A stretch of DNA of 35,004 nucleotides, taken from positions 1 through 35,004 of the forward strand of contig JAILCI010000055.1 in assembly GCA_024686335.1 (NCBI GenBank), written 5' to 3'. A program made the translations under genes and the position numbers. Every line of letters starts with the position of its first letter. Position 1 is the stretch's first letter. Under the pieces are notes generated by a model. It saw only the letters and a program-made list of their open reading frames with translations. It had not been told where the DNA came from and searched no databases. Origin of the DNA: Bacteroidales bacterium (lineage in GTDB: Bacteria; Bacteroidota; Bacteroidia; Bacteroidales; WCHB1-69). This document shows, in pieces, positions 1 through 9,916 of this stretch.

Positions 1-3000
1 CAGGGTGTAGGTGGTAGTGGTTGCTGTCACGGTGCTCCAGTCGCTCTCTGTAGACTGACGATAATTAATCTGCCATTCCGTAGCTGTGTTGGCCTCCTGC
101 TGCCAGGTTAAGGTGGCGTCGGTGTGGTCTACGGTTACGGCCAAGTTGGTTGGAGCTGGACAGGTAGGCTCATCGGCAGGAGCTGTCGTGAAGGTCACGA
201 TCTCGCTCCAATCGCTTGTCAGGTCAACATCGCAAACTGCCTGTACACGCACCTGATAGGTGGTAGCCGGGGTCAGAGAATCCATGTTAAAGATGATCGT
301 AGAAAGTGTAACCGTCTGCCATGCAGTGTCAGAACTATCTTTATACGAGATATTCCAAGAGGTCTCGGTGCCGCTGGCAGTCCAATAAGCCACAGCCGAA
401 GTCTGGGTAACAGTGGTAACTCCTAAAGCAGTTGGAGCATCACAAGAGACTAGATCACAATCCGGGGTGAAGGTATAGGTGGAGTAATTAGACATATCGC
501 TAGTTGTATACTCCTGTGTTCCATCAGGTCTCAAAATAGTGAAACTTTGCGGATGTCCCATCATATAAGGAGGTACGCCACTTCCGACAATATAAATTAC
601 GGTAACAGGAATGCTGTCACACAAATTAACAGTGGTGCTGTAACTGGAGCCACTAGTGAAAGTAATATTTGCCACGTTGACATCAGCCTGTTCAACTAAA
701 AGACTGTAACCCAACCAACCATTACCCACGGCAGTCAGGTTAAAGGTATAAGCACACTGGTCAGCAGGGTCGCATATTTCAGTATCGAACGTGTAGTTAA
801 CCGTAGAAGAGTATCCATCATCCGCACAATCTGAAGTGACATACACAGTGTATTCTGTTGCTGAAGTCAGGCCTGTCATATCGTAGGAATTGTTGCTTGT
901 ATTCACAATCGTACCCATACTGTCGCCAGGGGTAAAGCCGGAGGGTCCATATTCAATGATATAGTTAGAAGCACTACCATTCCACGTGACGGTTGCAGAG
1001 GTGTTGGTGATATTGGTAACAGTCACACTAGAAGGTGCTGGACAGGCATCCAAAGTAGTAAAGGATTTGGAAGCGACAGAAGAGTATCCTTCGGAACCAC
1101 AGTCAGATTTGACATACACCTTGTAACTTGTAGAAGGTGTTAATCCTGTTATATCGTAACTGTAACCACTGACAAAAACTATTGTCCCAAGGCTGTCTCC
1201 AGGAGTAAAGCCTTGAGGACCATATTCCAAAATAAAATCTGTAGCATTGCCAGCCCAGCTGATAGTGGCAGAACTATTGGTAATATTAGAGGCATTAACA
1301 TTGGTAGGTGCTGGGCAAGCAACTTGCGTTGTGAAATGGATTGTATAGGTGGCATCTGCTACCATACCAGGTCCACAGTCGGTCCTCACGTAAACATAAT
1401 AGGTGGTTTGAGCATCCAAGTTGGTCAGGTCAACCGACATTGTCGTTGTTGGCATCGTAGTCCATGCTGTATCATCAGAAGCTCTGTAATAGACGTTCCA
1501 TGAGTCATGTGTGGCATCATGATCGACAAAAGTAATGGTAGCGCTATGAGATCCAATATTAGAAGCAAAAACACTATCCTTCACAGGAGAAGGACAGTCA
1601 GGAATCAACTCAACAGTAAAATCATCAAGATTCCATGAATCGCCAGTATTAGTGTTATAGTAACGCAGGGCAATTCTACCGGTTGTCAGGTTCAGTGTAT
1701 CAAAATCGAAAGGTCCCATGAAGTTACCATTACCACCGGAATAGGAACCTCTGTCGCCAGGAGTTCCGGCGTCATAGAGGGAAACGAACGTGGTAGGATC
1801 GGTGATGTCCGTGATAATACCAATCTCCATTTGCCCGTGAGAGGGATTTGTAGATGTTGCCCAGAAAGAGAGTCTCAAATCTTGAATATCATTTGTGAAT
1901 TCAGGAAGAGCTAATATGGAACTCAAGCCTTTGAACTCACAGGTGTTGGAATAGGAATGGCTGGCAGGACCATAGTGACAATAGACAAATGGAGACTGAT
2001 ATTCAGATTCTACAACAGGACGATCCCAGCACAGGAATGACTGTATCCCGCTACCTGCATAGGACTCGAAATCCTCTTGCCATGGATTGGCAGCAGTGAT
2101 TGTTATAGCATCACAAGAGGTAGTGAAACTGCAAGCCTGTGAGAGAGCAGAAGAGTCGCCAGCACACAAAGATCTCACATAGACATCATAGGAAGTGGCT
2201 GAGAGAAGATTTGACAATGTAACAGTAGTGTCGGAAACAGGGGTATAAACAGTATCATTATCATTGATGAGATAAACACCATAATTATTGGCACTACTAC
2301 TAGCCGTCCACGCCAGCGTTACATCATGCGTACCGAGAGCTGTGATATGCAGATTCGTGGGGAATGTACAATCTGGAATTTCTTCCACCGTCACATCATC
2401 GATATAGAAACCACAGCTGATAGCATTAGATACACGGAAAGCAAAATTCTTTGCAGTACCCATGTAATCATCCAATGGAACATAGATAGATGCATATTCA
2501 TAAGTGTTGTATGAAGATAGATCGATAGTGTCGATGACCTCAAAAGTGGTAGGATCGTCATAGTCGCTCATCATACCCACTTCCAGAGTGCCCGTATTAC
2601 CAGATTTGCAGGCATAGAAGTGTACTTGGAGATCATTGATATTCAACGATGGATCAATTGCCGGCATAATGGCAATATTGAAACAGTTGTTGGTATGGTG
2701 GAAATCCAGGAAGCGCGAACCGCTGTGAGCATGGTTGTTACTTGGAATATATACATAGTGGGAAGGATCAGAAGCATAGCGGTACCAGCAATAGATGTAG
2801 TTCTGTTGGCTGCTGTTATACAAACTGTTGGCATCCTCAAAGTCTTCCGTGTACGGCAAAATAGCAATGGTGCCGCATTCGGTGTGAAAAATGGTTATAT
2901 CACTCCACATGCTGACATCTGTGGCGGAGCATAATGCTCTTACTCGTACACTGTATTCTTTGTTGGATTGCAATCCTGTTAAAGAGTACTGGTTAGAGGT

Positions 3001-6000
3001 AAGGTTGTTTAGAGATGTCCAACCAGTATCCGTAGAGGCTTTGTATTGCAATTCCCAAGATGTCTCCGCGCCTGCGGACACCCAACTGACATCGGCAGAA
3101 TTGGAGGTCACATTGGAAGCGATAAGCGTGTTGGGACGGACACAACTCTCTTGAAGACAAGAGCTGAAGCGTATGTTGTTGGCAATAGGCAACACACCTG
3201 CATAACCTTCTGAAGAGGCCATAGGATTGGTGTAAGAATATGGGTAGCTATCATTCATATCGGAAAGACTGATATAGTTCCAGTTAGCATCCGCATGACA
3301 ATAATACGAAATACTGCAATCAGTGTTGAGATTGTCAACAGCAATGGAGAGAAGAATATTGTCAGTGCCATTGTATTGAAGTGCAGAATCCAGTTGGATA
3401 TCAAACCAATGGTCAGGGCCTGTGCCGCTTATAGTCACATTACCAGAGAAAATATGATGGAAAATCACGGTCTCAGAGGGAAGAATCCAATCCATAATAT
3501 AGGAATTGGTCACTTGGGCAGCATAGATATCCCAGTGGCGCACCCCAGAGCCGGAGGCACATTGGAAAGAAAGAGAGGTAAATGAAGCAGAATCGCTGCC
3601 CAACTCAGATGCCAGTATGATCTGTTGGCTATAACCATATTGATAACAATCGTCAGCAGGAAGACTGTTGTTGTAACTGCTGCTAATCGGAGCAGCCACC
3701 GTAACACTAGACATAGAATTACAGATGGTTGTAAAAGAGACTGATACAGTATCACTAGTCTGGCCATTGGTACAAGCTGTGTAGACGCTGACTTGGTAGG
3801 GGGTCTGCTCCGACAAGCCCGTCAACAAAAAGGTAGTGTCTGTGGTAGTGAACGTGGTAATGGTGGATTGCGACAAGTCTGTGACAATCAGATGATACTG
3901 ATCAGGCGTTCCAACGATGGTAGGACTCCACGTCAAAGTGGCATTGGTGCCATAAATATAGTCAACCTGCAGATTGGAAATCGGAGAGCATTGCGGTGCA
4001 TAATCGATAGTCAAGTTGTCAATATTCATGGTACAATAGCTGGTCGCTGCAATCTTGATGGCAATGTATCGTCCGGTATCTTGATAGTTGGAAAAATAAG
4101 CTGTACACAACTCATAGGAGGAAACAGCGGCAGGAGTGACGGTTTGCAATGCAGTGAATGTGGACATATCCGTAGGATCGGTCATGACACCTACCACAAA
4201 GTATCCGTTTGTTGAAGAAATCCTTCCGTAAAACTGGAGCATCAGGGTGGACAGATCAAATTGGTCACTTAATTCTGGCAGAATCAGACAAGGTACATTG
4301 GTGGCATTATCATCATATTGATAGTTAGAGGTGTACAAAGAGCGACCTTGATAAGCAGAAGAGGTACTGACTCTCGGATAATTGCTGTTTGCATTGTTTT
4401 TCTCATAGCAATCCGGCAGACTACTGGAAACAGACTCGAAATCCTCAAAAAATGGAATGGAATAGATGCCGCAACTATCTACATATGTAATCAAGACTGT
4501 ATGGTTCTCGTGTACATTATATATAGTGTAAGTGGGCACCAACCCGACGGAAATGTTGTCCACCTCCACATCAGTCAACTTCCAACGTGCCGTATTATTG
4601 AAGCTCATCACGAGGGAGTCGCTGGCAAACACTGAATAGACCCCATTAGCACCGTAAGGAACTACCAAGCCGGAAGCATCAATTGTATCTCCATTCACAT
4701 CCACAGCGGTAGTTGTAACCGTATAGGTGTTGTCCAGATAAACTTTCACCTCACCCAAAGTACCCCCGGGGAAAAGCATGATATTGGCCACACCTTCCCC
4801 GAACTCATCACCATAGACAGGGGTTCCATTCAGCGTCACTTTGGCCACTCGATAGTTGACATCGGGCGTGACCACCAGCGTAATGGCATCAGAGCCACCA
4901 CATGCCACCATGAAGCTGTTCTGGTTCAACGTTCCGTGGACGAGGCCATCATAACCAGGCATGATCTCCGCCGTGATGACTGCCTGCGGATAAACCGTAA
5001 CAGTAGAAGAAAGTGTTGCCGTATCACCAGTAGAAGCGGTACATAAGACTGTATAAGTTGTAGTAGTGGTAGGAGAAACTTCTATACTGGCAGTTGTATC
5101 GCCAGTGCTCCACAAATAGGACTGGAATCCATAGGCTGTCAGGGTTACGGTCTCGCCCGTACAGATCTCAGAGGAGATCGGTCTAACACCAGCCATATAT
5201 GACATGATAGGATAGCCATTGTTGAAACCGAGATCTCTCATAAAGGCAGGTCCCAAAAGGGTGATCATGCTGTCAGACTGCATCTCTGCTTGGGTAACAA
5301 CAGTACCGTTTTCACCGCCTGTTCCAGATGCGAATGTAGCATAAGAGTAACAGTTATCAATTGATCCAAGATATCCTGAAATGCCACCAAAACAGTTGTT
5401 ATAGTTATTGATATGACCTGCAAAGTAGCAGTTGAAGACATTTTGTGACATACAGTTACCGCTGATGCCACCCGCATAATTGCCTGCGACAGTGCCTGTC
5501 ACACCGCAATATTGAACATTGTTGCCAGCATAATTGTTATAGCTTGCACCTAAGATGCCACCAATATTGTTATTGTTACTACCTGGGGTACCCACAATAC
5601 GGGCATTTATAACCATACAATAACGGATGAAAATAGGTCCACTACCACTACGGGAATAGCCAGCAATAGAGCCCATCATGCCGCGGGATTTTGCCACGGG
5701 GTTGTACATCACCAAAGAGTCGATTGTGCAAGGATATTTGATAGAACAGAACAAGCCTGCGTGGAAAGTGTTGGTCTTTTCACAATACATATTATGAATT
5801 GCGAATCCATGACCGTTAAAATTACCCTGGAAAGAGTTACCCGTCTCAGGAGACTCGCCTGTTGGGGCGCCACCGCCGATAGGTGTCCAGTTGTTAGTAG
5901 AGTCGCCGGTGCTGTTAAGCCAAATATCGTTCACCAGGTTCAATGTTACTCCATTGAAAGTGGTAGTTCCGTTGTTGACCAACTGCGCCACGCCCGCCAG

Positions 6001-6153
6001 TTGCTCTGGCGTGGAGATGTTGAAAGATGTTTGGGTGGCATTATACCACGTGATGTCGGTAGTGCCGTCCCAAACTGTCTGTGCGCGACCTCCTATCTGT
6101 AGCGAAAGAAGACCCAGTGTGCAAAATAGCACGAGAAGATACAGTTTTTTCAT
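1..6153 (-). CDS. Giant secreted multi-domain FN3/adhesin-like protein, partial (3' end outside window)
   Basis: The frame is open on the minus strand from an ATG at 6151-6153 to the window edge (2051 codons) with no stop, so the C-terminus is missing. Residues 1-25 look like a signal peptide (MKKLYLLVLF... ending RAQ). Residues about 100-300 contain GLUG-like, glycine/asparagine-rich beta-helix repeats (GNFNGHGF, GGILGASYNN, GGISG). An Ig/PKD-like segment follows at about 330-390. Cleaved-adhesin / choice-of-anchor-J type domains, marked by [PY]xEDFE and a downstream CW or CY, start near 560, 1100 and 1355. A beta-sandwich module with YGYSQQIIL lies at about 820-985. Fibronectin type III (FN3) domains start near 720, 1000, 1260, 1520, 1610, 1700, 1900 and 2000, and a CAYTF...GNGW module sits at about 1793-1890. 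By analogy with its paralogue at 29096-34735 it probably ends in a T9SS sorting domain (inference). The role is likely surface adhesion or matrix; ligand unknown. The start fits a -7 element about 105 bp upstream. Confidence 0.9.
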   Translation of the reverse strand, partial: MKKLYLLVLFCTLGLLSLQIGGRAQTVWDGTTDITWYNATQTSFNISTPEQLAGVAQLVNNGTTTFNGVTLNLVNDIWLNSTGDSTNNWTPIGGGAPTGESPETGNSFQGNFNGHGFAIHNMYCEKTNTFHAGLFCSIKYPCTIDSLVMYNPVAKSRGMMGSIAGYSRSGSGPIFIRYCMVINARIVGTPGSNNNNIGGILGASYNNYAGNNVQYCGVTGTVAGNYAGGISGNCMSQNVFNCYFAGHINNYNNCFGGISGYLGSIDNCYSYATFASGTGGENGTVVTQAEMQSDSMITLLGPAFMRDLGFNNGYPIMSYMAGVRPISSEICTGETVTLTAYGFQSYLWSTGDTTASIEVSPTTTTTYTVLCTASTGDTATLSSTVTVYPQAVITAEIMPGYDGLVHGTLNQNSFMVACGGSDAITLVVTPDVNYRVAKVTLNGTPVYGDEFGEGVANIMLFPGGTLGEVKVYLDNTYTVTTTAVDVNGDTIDASGLVVPYGANGVYSVFASDSLVMSFNNTARWKLTDVEVDNISVGLVPTYTIYNVHENHTVLITYVDSCGIYSIPFFEDFESVSSSLPDCYEKNNANSNYPRVSTSSAYQGRSLYTSNYQYDDNATNVPCLILPELSDQFDLSTLMLQFYGRISSTNGYFVVGVMTDPTDMSTFTALQTVTPAAVSSYELCTAYFSNYQDTGRYIAIKIAATSYCTMNIDNLTIDYAPQCSPISNLQVDYIYGTNATLTWSPTIVGTPDQYHLIVTDLSQSTITTFTTTDTTFLLTGLSEQTPYQVSVYTACTNGQTSDTVSVSFTTICNSMSSVTVAAPISSSYNNSLPADDCYQYGYSQQIILASELGSDSASFTSLSFQCASGSGVRHWDIYAAQVTNSYIMDWILPSETVIFHHIFSGNVTISGTGPDHWFDIQLDSALQYNGTDNILLSIAVDNLNTDCSISYYCHADANWNYISLSDMNDSYPYSYTNPMASSEGYAGVLPIANNIRFSSCLQESCVRPNTLIASNVTSNSADVSWVSAGAETSWELQYKASTDTGWTSLNNLTSNQYSLTGLQSNKEYSVRVRALCSATDVSMWSDITIFHTECGTIAILPYTEDFEDANSLYNSSQQNYIYCWYRYASDPSHYVYIPSNNHAHSGSRFLDFHHTNNCFNIAIMPAIDPSLNINDLQVHFYACKSGNTGTLEVGMMSDYDDPTTFEVIDTIDLSSYNTYEYASIYVPLDDYMGTAKNFAFRVSNAISCGFYIDDVTVEEIPDCTFPTNLHITALGTHDVTLAWTASSSANNYGVYLINDNDTVYTPVSDTTVTLSNLLSATSYDVYVRSLCAGDSSALSQACSFTTSCDAITITAANPWQEDFESYAGSGIQSFLCWDRPVVESEYQSPFVYCHYGPASHSYSNTCEFKGLSSILALPEFTNDIQDLRLSFWATSTNPSHGQMEIGIITDITDPTTFVSLYDAGTPGDRGSYSGGNGNFMGPFDFDTLNLTTGRIALRYYNTNTGDSWNLDDFTVELIPDCPSPVKDSVFASNIGSHSATITFVDHDATHDSWNVYYRASDDTAWTTMPTTTMSVDLTNLDAQTTYYVYVRTDCGPGMVADATYTIHFTTQVACPAPTNVNASNITNSSATISWAGNATDFILEYGPQGFTPGDSLGTIVFVSGYSYDITGLTPSTSYKVYVKSDCGSEGYSSVASKSFTTLDACPAPSSVTVTNITNTSATVTWNGSASNYIIEYGPSGFTPGDSMGTIVNTSNNSYDMTGLTSATEYTVYVTSDCADDGYSSTVNYTFDTEICDPADQCAYTFNLTAVGNGWLGYSLLVEQADVNVANITFTSGSSYSTTVNLCDSIPVTVIYIVGSGVPPYMMGHPQSFTILRPDGTQEYTTSDMSNYSTYTFTPDCDLVSCDAPTALGVTTVTQTSAVAYWTASGTETSWNISYKDSSDTAWQTVTLSTIIFNMDSLTPATTYQVRVQAVCDVDLTSDWSEIVTFTTAPADEPTCPAPTNLAVTVDHTDATLTWQQEANTATEWQINYRQSTESDWSTVTATTTTYTL

Positions 6154-6257
6154 AATAAGAGATTTTATGTTATTAATATTAAGGGTCTAACGAATTTTCC
6201 ACTTTCTCAGAACCTCACCACAAAAATCTTCATATTTGAAAACAAACACTCAAGAGG

Positions 6258-6265
6258 CAAAAGTA
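6258..6265 (-). promoter_or_regulatory. Bacteroidota -7 element for giant gene 1
   Basis: Read on the minus strand the bases are TACTTTTG, a match to TAnnTTTG. It lies about 105 bp before the ATG at 6153, leaving a long 5' leader. No clear TTTG is visible at the -33 position. Confidence 0.5.
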
Positions 6266-6416
6266 ATAAAAAAAGAGAAATTTTGCAGAAAAAAATTTTT
6301 TTTTGGGGGGGGATAAATACGGAATTTCCTTTATATAGATGGTTCCCAAAAACTGCAAAATAAATCGTTTTTGGAGTTATTATCCTTTTACGACATTTTT
6401 TTTTAAATCATTTTGT

Positions 6417-6424
6417 TACTTTTG
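6417..6424 (+). promoter_or_regulatory. Bacteroidota -7 element for the flavin reductase/rubredoxin gene
   Basis: TACTTTTG matches TAnnTTTG and lies 46 bp before the ATG at 6471. The -33 region is a T tract without an obvious TTTG. Confidence 0.5.
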
Positions 6425-6470
6425 CAACTGCAATTAGCGACATTAAAATTTTTATATCATTCAGAGCACT

Positions 6471-7091
6471 ATGAACAACCCACTTTTGAACATCCAATAT
6501 GGCCTCTTTGTCATCACTGCGCGTGAAGATGGCCGCGACAATGGCTGCATCAGCAATACCGTTATGCAGGTGACGGCGCAGCCCAACCGTATCTCCGTAA
6601 CCCTCGACAAGAGCAACCTGACGACCGAGCAGATTCAACGTACCAAGCGTTTTACTGCTTCTATCCTCAGCGAGTCAGCCGATTTTGAGCTGTTCAAGCA
6701 CTTCGGATGCCAGAGCGGGCACACCGTCGACAAGTTTGCCGACTTCACCGACTGCCGCCGAGTTGGCAATGGCTTGCTGGCTATCACCCGTGGCACCAAC
6801 GCCTTCATATCTGCAGATGTGGAGCAAGTCGTTGATTTGGGAACTCATCTTCTCTTCATAGGTCTCGTCACCGAGATGGAGATACTTGACGAGACTCCTT
6901 CCGCCACCTACAATTACTATCAGGAGCACATCAAGCCTGAGCCCGAGGCCGTTTGCAACACATCCGGGGGCAAGACCGTCTGGCGCTGCGTTATCTGTGG
7001 TTACGAATATGAGGGTGAAGAGTTGCCCGCTGACTACATCTGCCCTCTATGCAAACATCCCGCTTCCGATTTTGAGAAGGTCATTCGGTAG
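6471..7091 (+). CDS. Flavin reductase-like domain fused to rubredoxin
   Basis: The 206-residue protein has an N-terminal flavin reductase-like FMN-binding domain (about 1-150; early sequence NIQYGLFVITA, then GCISNTVMQV and QPNRISVTL). A C-terminal rubredoxin domain (about 168-206) has two iron-binding pairs: C173-x2-C176 (WRCVICGYEYEG) and C191-x2-C194 (ICPLCKHPASDF). Fusions of this type are known as high-molecular-weight rubredoxin or NADH:rubredoxin-type reductases and pass electrons through FMN to the Fe(SCys)4 site, often for oxygen or peroxide detoxification; the actual partner here is unknown. There is no signal peptide, so it should be cytoplasmic. It is a single-gene unit with its own -7 element, and it converges on tRNA-Gly, with a palindromic terminator between them. 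Confidence 0.88.
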   Translation: MNNPLLNIQYGLFVITAREDGRDNGCISNTVMQVTAQPNRISVTLDKSNLTTEQIQRTKRFTASILSESADFELFKHFGCQSGHTVDKFADFTDCRRVGNGLLAITRGTNAFISADVEQVVDLGTHLLFIGLVTEMEILDETPSATYNYYQEHIKPEPEAVCNTSGGKTVWRCVICGYEYEGEELPADYICPLCKHPASDFEKVIR

Positions 7092-7122
7092 GGACGCTTG
7101 ATTGGGGTTTTCGCAAACAAAA

Positions 7123-7155
7123 AAGAGACGTTCCATGGAACGTCTCTTCATTTTT
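7123..7155. terminator. Bidirectional terminator, perfect 26-nt palindrome
   Basis: 7123-7148 is a perfect inverted repeat (AAGAGACGTTCCA and its complement) with no separate loop bases. It has T-rich sequence on its plus-strand 3' side (7151-7155) and an A tract on the other side that reads as T on the minus strand. It sits between the convergent rubredoxin fusion and tRNA-Gly, so it can serve both. Confidence 0.85.
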
Positions 7156-7156
7156 G

Positions 7157-7229
<73 letters not shown>

Positions 7230-7244
7230 TTGCGAAATCGGCGG

Positions 7245-7274
7245 CAAAAATACATTTTTTTTCTATTCGCACAA
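7245..7274 (-). promoter_or_regulatory. tRNA-Gly promoter, TTG-N19-TATTTTTG
   Basis: On the minus strand TTG (7272-7274) is followed by exactly 19 bp and then TATTTTTG (7245-7252). This matches the Bacteroidota primary-sigma consensus. Fifteen bases separate the -7 element from the mature tRNA 5' end. Confidence 0.75.
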
Positions 7275-7319
7275 CACAATTCAAAAAAAAATTTTTCATC
7301 CTTCTATCGTTTTTTTTTC

Positions 7320-7327
7320 TATCTTTG
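7320..7327 (+). promoter_or_regulatory. -7 element for atpDC
   Basis: TATCTTTG matches TAnnTTTG and lies 37 bp before the atpD ATG. No convincing -33 element is seen. Confidence 0.6.
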
Positions 7328-7340
7328 GCGCCTCAATTAA

Positions 7341-8870
<1,530 letters not shown>

Positions 8871-8878
8871 CAAGCGTC

Positions 8879-9118
8879 ATGAAGTTAGAGATTAGAACAC
8901 CCGCAAAAGCAGTCTATTTCGGAGAGGTCTCTTTGGCACAACTCCCTGGCATCGACGGCCTGTTCGAAATTCTCGAACACCACGCTCCCCTGGTTGCCGC
9001 TCTCCAGAAGGGACAGATCAAGGTCGAAACCAAAGAGGAGAAAGAGACCCTCACCTTCGACATCAACGGTGGTGTCGTGGAAGTTCTCGGCGACAAGATC
9101 CTGGTCCTGGCCGAATAA
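8879..9118 (+). CDS. atpC: F-type ATP synthase subunit epsilon, short form
   Basis: The protein has 79 residues and corresponds to the N-terminal beta-sandwich domain of the epsilon subunit of F1 (LEIRTPAKAVYFGEVSLAQLPG..., FEILEHHAPLVAALQKGQIKV). It joins the gamma stalk to the c-ring. The C-terminal two-helix domain of longer epsilon subunits (about 130-140 residues in E. coli) is absent: the gene ends right after the beta domain with a clean TAA. Loss of that domain should remove epsilon-type autoinhibition (inference); short forms are common in Bacteroidota. It is co-transcribed with atpD and followed by a hairpin terminator. Confidence 0.93.
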   Translation: MKLEIRTPAKAVYFGEVSLAQLPGIDGLFEILEHHAPLVAALQKGQIKVETKEEKETLTFDINGGVVEVLGDKILVLAE

Positions 9119-9150
9119 AGTATTCCTATAAACCTATAATATATATTGTA

Positions 9151-9179
9151 AGAGGGTGCATCATCACCCTCTTTTTTTT
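9151..9179 (+). terminator. Terminator after atpC
   Basis: AGAGGGTG (9151-9158) pairs with CACCCTCT (9165-9172) around a 6-nt loop and is followed by a run of T. The T tract runs almost to the start codon of the next gene at 9184. Confidence 0.85.
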
Positions 9180-9183
9180 GAAG

Positions 9184-9438
9184 ATGAAAAAACACTATAC
9201 CTTTGAAACCGGCGAAAGCATAGACGCAACGCCGGAAGAACTGCAGAACCTGCGCACAGAATACGAAATCTATCTGCAGAACTACTTGGAATTATACAGT
9301 TCCATGGAGGATGCCGAGTATGTGGCCCGAGGTAACGGCTTCTGCGACTCCAAATACAGCGAGAGCTTCCTGGATGCTCAGATAGAAAAATATCGCAGCA
9401 AAATCAGGGAGATTGACCAATGGCTTAAAAAAGATTGA
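9184..9438 (+). CDS. Hypothetical protein, 84 residues
   Basis: I do not recognise this protein (begins MKKHYTFETGESI, ends QWLKKD). It is acidic, without a signal peptide or membrane segment, and much of it (about residues 16-84) looks helical, with a possible coiled coil near the end (QIEKYRSKIREI). One cysteine is present. I chose the ATG at 9184; an in-frame TTG six bases earlier lies in the T tract of the atpC terminator and is unlikely. The stop is followed after one base by the ATG of the next gene, so the two are probably translated together. No TAnnTTTG element is seen before it, so expression may depend on read-through from atpDC. Confidence 0.7.
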   Translation: MKKHYTFETGESIDATPEELQNLRTEYEIYLQNYLELYSSMEDAEYVARGNGFCDSKYSESFLDAQIEKYRSKIREIDQWLKKD

Positions 9439-9439
9439 G

Positions 9440-9883
9440 ATGGCACTACTGAAAATCATACAGAAGCACTCTAAATTTTCGATGCAGATTCCGCATAAGA
9501 TCATCATCAATGGTCAGCTATTGGGCATTATGCAAACACGAGAACTTAATATTCAGATGCCGCCTGGTCATTATGTGCTGACCATCCAAAGTATGATACC
9601 CTTCATTTCTGCTTCCCAAAACGTTACCGTTCAGGAAGGCGTAGTCAACTATGCCGAGTTCCACGATCGCGAGAAATGGTGGGACTATCTCTTCATCATC
9701 GACATCATTCTTTGGTTTGCCGATTTCTTCTTCACGCTACCACATCCTTGGGGACTTGTATATAAAATCTTCACCAATGGTTACTTTGTCGTTTGGTTGC
9801 TTTATGAGTTTCTCATTCGAAAGAAATACTTCATCATCAACACCTATTCCAAAGTTGAGGAGATAAAAAAAGAGGATGACTAA
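9440..9883 (+). CDS. Small membrane protein with N-terminal beta domain, unknown function
   Basis: The 147-residue protein (from ATG at 9440) has a soluble N-terminal part of about 80 residues with a beta-strand pattern (KIIINGQLLGIM, then NIQMPPGHYVLTIQS). This resembles small PEGA-like or carboxypeptidase-regulatory-like beta folds in general form only. After REKWWDYL come two hydrophobic segments (about residues 86-102 and 112-127), then a charged tail. An earlier in-frame ATG at 9413 lies inside the preceding gene; the start at 9440, one base after the upstream stop, fits a translationally coupled pair. I cannot assign a function. The stop codon lies inside the loop of the following terminator hairpin. 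Confidence 0.72.
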   Translation: MALLKIIQKHSKFSMQIPHKIIINGQLLGIMQTRELNIQMPPGHYVLTIQSMIPFISASQNVTVQEGVVNYAEFHDREKWWDYLFIIDIILWFADFFFTLPHPWGLVYKIFTNGYFVVWLLYEFLIRKKYFIINTYSKVEEIKKEDD

Positions 9884-9899
9884 ATGCCATCCTCTTCTC
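9871..9899. terminator. Terminator between convergent membrane-protein gene and gldJ
   Basis: AGAGGATG (9871-9878) pairs with CATCCTCT (9888-9895) around a 9-nt loop that contains the upstream gene's stop codon. It is followed by TCTCATTTCT on the plus strand and by T-rich sequence on the minus strand (the A run at 9865-9871), so it may act both ways. Confidence 0.75.
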
Positions 9900-9916
9900 A
9901 TTTCTAATCACAAGGA

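Larger units (their letters stand above)
6154..6470. other. Divergent intergenic region with homopolymer tracts
   Basis: This 317-bp gap separates the minus-strand giant gene from the plus-strand flavin reductase/rubredoxin gene. It is very AT-rich, with a T run followed by eight G (6305-6312) and other A and T tracts. I see one -7 promoter element for each direction and no convincing coding frame or RNA gene. Confidence 0.6.
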
